6,827 nucleotides of DNA from Omnitrophica bacterium RIFCSPLOWO2_01_FULL_45_10b (lineage in GTDB: Bacteria; Omnitrophota; Omnitrophia; Omnitrophales; Danuiimicrobiaceae). The position numbers were made by a program, and so were the translations under genes. The stretch lies in contig MHFM01000033.1 in assembly GCA_001804205.1 (NCBI GenBank), positions 7,881 to 14,707 on the forward strand, given 5' to 3'. Within the stretch, counting starts at the first letter, position 1. Every line of letters starts with the position of its first letter. Shown here piece after piece: positions 4,789-6,827 of this stretch. The notes under the pieces are model-generated. The model saw only the letters and a list, made by a program, of their open reading frames with translations. It had not been told where the DNA came from and did not search any database.

Positions 4789-5587
4789 CCTCCGGGGAAT
4801 TTGGTTCTGGCTTAAATGGATTTTGACCGCCATCGGTGGTTTTACTTTATCCGTACTCTTTTGGAATTGGCTTCTGTTAAGGCAACTGAAGGCTGATTTC
4901 CATAACCCGCAAATTGCCATTGGATGGATGGTGGCGGTTTTCGGCACTTGGTTTGTTACCCTGATTCCCCTCATGAAAAAGAAAGAAACGGTCATGGGCC
5001 ACATGGATAAGCAAGACGAATCGACCGTCACCTGGTGGCTTATTTGGATTAGCCTCACAATCGGCTCTTTTTTTCTTGCCGTTTGGTTCTGGACCCCTTT
5101 TATTGCATCGCGGTTTGGATCCATTAAAAACCCGACCACTTCTTTGCTTTGGGTTGTGGCTGTTTTTGGCTCTTGGCTTGTGGCGCTGATCCCGCTGATG
5201 ATTGTCATGTATTACAAGGTGGATAAGGCCTATGAAGATGCGCGGATACGGCGCGAGCTAAAGGCTGAAAAGTTCAAAGACCCCGTGAAAATAAAAGCGG
5301 TATTTATCGAAGAATCTAAAAGGCGCTTACCCAAAGAGGTTTCTGAAAAATTAAAAAAGACGCCCCAAACGATTAAAGGCGGGCATCTCATTACAGCCAT
5401 TCTAAAAGACGGACGGAAAATCAAAAATGTTTTTATCTCACGCGGAAAAGAAATTTTGGGAGTCTACGATCAAGAAGAACTTACCTTTGAAGGCGCCGAT
5501 ATTGCCAACTTTGAAACGGCCGACTTAACCTCCCCGCCTGACTTCACCCAAAAAATCTGGCTCCGCCTCGACGGCAATTCCGCTTGA
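4763..5587 (+). CDS. Four-helix membrane protein with internal tandem duplication and a soluble C-terminal domain
   Basis: I do not recognise the family of this 274-residue protein. The N-terminal half has two hairpin units of two helices each (about 13-71 and 90-146) that are clearly duplicated. Aligned pairs include W16/W92, W19/W95, G25/G101 and FW 33-34/109-110, NP 48-49/123-124, and VAVFGTWFVTLIPLM (57-71) against VAVFGSWLVALIPLM (132-146), with one gap. The units are joined by a charged linker (72-89). Residues about 152-200 are highly charged and helical. The C-terminal region about 205-256 (LITAILKDGRKIKNVFISRG..) looks like a small beta domain, presumably cytoplasmic. ATG 4763 has AAGGA 7 nt upstream, but that site lies in a 5-bp hairpin (4745-4757). 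Met3 (4769) is an alternative start. Control by the duplicated leader is likely. Confidence 0.85.
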   Translation: MAMKLRSNNLRGIWFWLKWILTAIGGFTLSVLFWNWLLLRQLKADFHNPQIAIGWMVAVFGTWFVTLIPLMKKKETVMGHMDKQDESTVTWWLIWISLTIGSFFLAVWFWTPFIASRFGSIKNPTTSLLWVVAVFGSWLVALIPLMIVMYYKVDKAYEDARIRRELKAEKFKDPVKIKAVFIEESKRRLPKEVSEKLKKTPQTIKGGHLITAILKDGRKIKNVFISRGKEILGVYDQEELTFEGADIANFETADLTSPPDFTQKIWLRLDGNSA

Positions 5588-5753
5588 AGGGACCAGGGGT
5601 CGGGGGTCAGCAAAAGTTCTATCTTGCTCCCCATTAACAAGGATTGGATTTTAAGTTAGTATTGGCTCCTGAACTGAAAGGAGCCGGCACTGTTTTAAGT
5701 TCATCTCTACTGCCAAAGATAAACTGCTTCGCTCCCCAGGATGACACACTGCA
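5588..5753. other. Spacer between convergent genes with a hairpin and short repeats
   Basis: No gene is seen. GGCTCCT (5664-5670) pairs with AGGAGCC (5679-5685) across an 8-nt loop. The only T-run (5693-5696) begins 7 nt after the stem, so this is a weak plus-strand terminator candidate for the membrane protein gene. The 9-mer TTTTAAGTT flanks the hairpin at 5649-5657 and 5693-5701. A G-rich stretch with two GGGGTC-type units (5594-5609) lies just after the stop codon. Confidence 0.4.
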
Positions 5754-6827
5754 TCAGGAAAGAAGTGGTATGGCCTGTCCCTTTTTCTGGACGCTTTTGC
5801 TTAGTTTGCGGTAACCAAAGTTATTTTTCTTTCTGTGGCCGCCTGAGAAGAAGCTGATGACCGCAATCGGATCAAAGTTTTCGAAATATTTAAGTGTCTT
5901 GCTCGGCGCGAACCCGCTGGTCCGCGGCGCTCCTGCATTTTGCAAAAGATAACTAGACTGAGAAGCGGCAATTTTTGTTAAAACAACTGGCTCCTGCGCA
6001 TGTCTAGACACAACCCAGCCGTAATAATGCACTGGAACTTCTACACCTGAACCGCCGCGGTAAAAGATCATGTCGTGGGTTTGGCCTACTTCAAGATAAA
6101 TGACCCCTTCTTTTCTTTTTGCAGGTACCGGTCCCACCTGAAATGTGATTGATTGCACCGTTTTTTCTTTGCTGAAAGTGGGATCGTTTCCAGAGACGTA
6201 ATAAAGAGTGATTCTTCCTTTTTGGACGCCTTTGAAGCGGTAGAGGTGTCGATAAACTATCTCTACACCAGTGCTCCCCGTAAGCACCATGGCGAGACTT
6301 AAATTGACCGCAGCGTTCGGCCAAAGTGCCAGTAGATTGTCCAAGGCGGTCAGATCATATTGAGGGATCAAAAGCCCTGCCAAATGGTCATAGATGAAAC
6401 TTAATTCCCCGGCGACTGGATCCATCGTGATATCAATCTCCAGGTCTGTACCTAAGACATTTCCTGATTCATCCGTTAAGCTTCCGAAAATCCAGCCAAC
6501 ATTCGGCTCATACTTTGACCAAGTGAGTTCGCCGGTCGCAACAAACCGAACGACGCCTTCGCCAAAATATTTGTTCAGGCGGGTTTGGACCGTATTGAGA
6601 ATCTGTGTTTTGATATCGTTATTGTCTTCTTCAAGTTTTACGTTCCCTTGCTCATCCCGGTAAGCTTTGTAGTCTGTGTTGTACTTTTCAATCCGGAATT
6701 TAACAACGCCATTTTCGGCGCTTAAAATTTGAAGTGCTTTCATGTTGTTTAAATTGCGGGCGATATAATTTGCGCTGTCTTTTTCGTAGGGGTTGCTGAA
6801 AAGCGAAGCCATTGCTCCGTCCAGAAC
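5754..6827 (-). CDS. Unrecognised protein, C-terminal part, open at the right window edge
   Basis: The frame runs from TGA at 5754-5756 to the window edge without a stop. An ATG exists at 6812, but the five codons before it (VLDGA) are also open and the only SD-like GGAG sits too close to it. A larger protein truncated by the window is therefore more likely than a start at 6812. The visible 357 residues contain no signal peptide and no clear membrane helix. Sequence reads as a mixed alpha/beta, secreted-looking architecture: FRIEKYNTDYKAY, then D/E-rich DEQGNVKLEEDNND, then WIFGSLTDESGNVLGTDLEI, which resembles beta-strand repeats. A hydrophobic patch (LLALWPNAAVNLSLAMVLTG) lies mid-protein. 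The tail is strongly basic (HRKKNNFGYRKLSKSVQKKG). No catalytic motif is seen and no function is proposed. It converges on the membrane protein gene. Confidence 0.75.
   Translation of the reverse strand, partial: VLDGAMASLFSNPYEKDSANYIARNLNNMKALQILSAENGVVKFRIEKYNTDYKAYRDEQGNVKLEEDNNDIKTQILNTVQTRLNKYFGEGVVRFVATGELTWSKYEPNVGWIFGSLTDESGNVLGTDLEIDITMDPVAGELSFIYDHLAGLLIPQYDLTALDNLLALWPNAAVNLSLAMVLTGSTGVEIVYRHLYRFKGVQKGRITLYYVSGNDPTFSKEKTVQSITFQVGPVPAKRKEGVIYLEVGQTHDMIFYRGGSGVEVPVHYYGWVVSRHAQEPVVLTKIAASQSSYLLQNAGAPRTSGFAPSKTLKYFENFDPIAVISFFSGGHRKKNNFGYRKLSKSVQKKGQAIPLLS

Noticed and set aside
4636..5208. Minus-strand open frame of 190 codons
   Set aside because: Antisense to the membrane protein, whose duplicated helices are clearly a real protein; the antisense translation shows mirrored repeats only because the gene is duplicated.
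5230..5424. Minus-strand open frame of 64 codons
   Set aside because: Antisense to the soluble domain of the membrane protein, with no supporting signal.
6091..6663. Two further open frames within the right-hand gene (6091-6324 minus, 6394-6663 plus)
   Set aside because: Both overlap the long minus-strand frame in other frames and have no start signals or motifs.

Overview
The window looks like a piece of a bacterial chromosome of moderate GC, probably from an uncultured lineage. The genes are Gram-negative-like in style, and the spacers carry clusters of short inverted repeats (AGCGTATAG/CTATACGCT types and a GCCTGCC..GGCAGGC hairpin). From memory, such repeats occur in candidate-phylum genomes such as Omnitrophota. 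This placement is a low-confidence inference, because no rRNA or marker gene is present. I see no transposase, integrase, tRNA, rRNA or CRISPR array.

Left part (1-2445), all on the minus strand: a leucyl aminopeptidase (pepA, M17 family) with a recognisable promoter and ribosome binding site. It is followed, across a repeat-rich spacer, by a stand-alone receiver-domain response regulator and, 7 nt later, by the start of a MeaB/ArgK-type G-protein chaperone that runs off the left edge.

Middle (2499-4154): an AI-2E/PerM-family membrane protein on the plus strand ends 3 nt from the end of a small secreted orphan protein on the minus strand. Directly upstream of that orphan lies a stretch of about 175 nt packed with hairpins. 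On the minus strand it carries sequence echoes of a cyclic-di-GMP-I (GEMM) aptamer and ends 9 nt before the start codon.

Right part (4380-5587): a divergent regulatory region holds a 16-nt palindrome, a good sigma70-like promoter and two identical 82-bp direct repeats. Each repeat carries two RBS/ATG pairs and an intrinsic-terminator-like hairpin. The second copy supplies the RBS and start codon of a four-helix membrane protein, which is itself built from an internal tandem duplication. The first copy leads only into mini-ORFs. This duplicated leader is the most unusual structure in the window.

Far right (5754-6827): the C-terminal part of an unrecognised, probably larger minus-strand protein that is open at the window edge.
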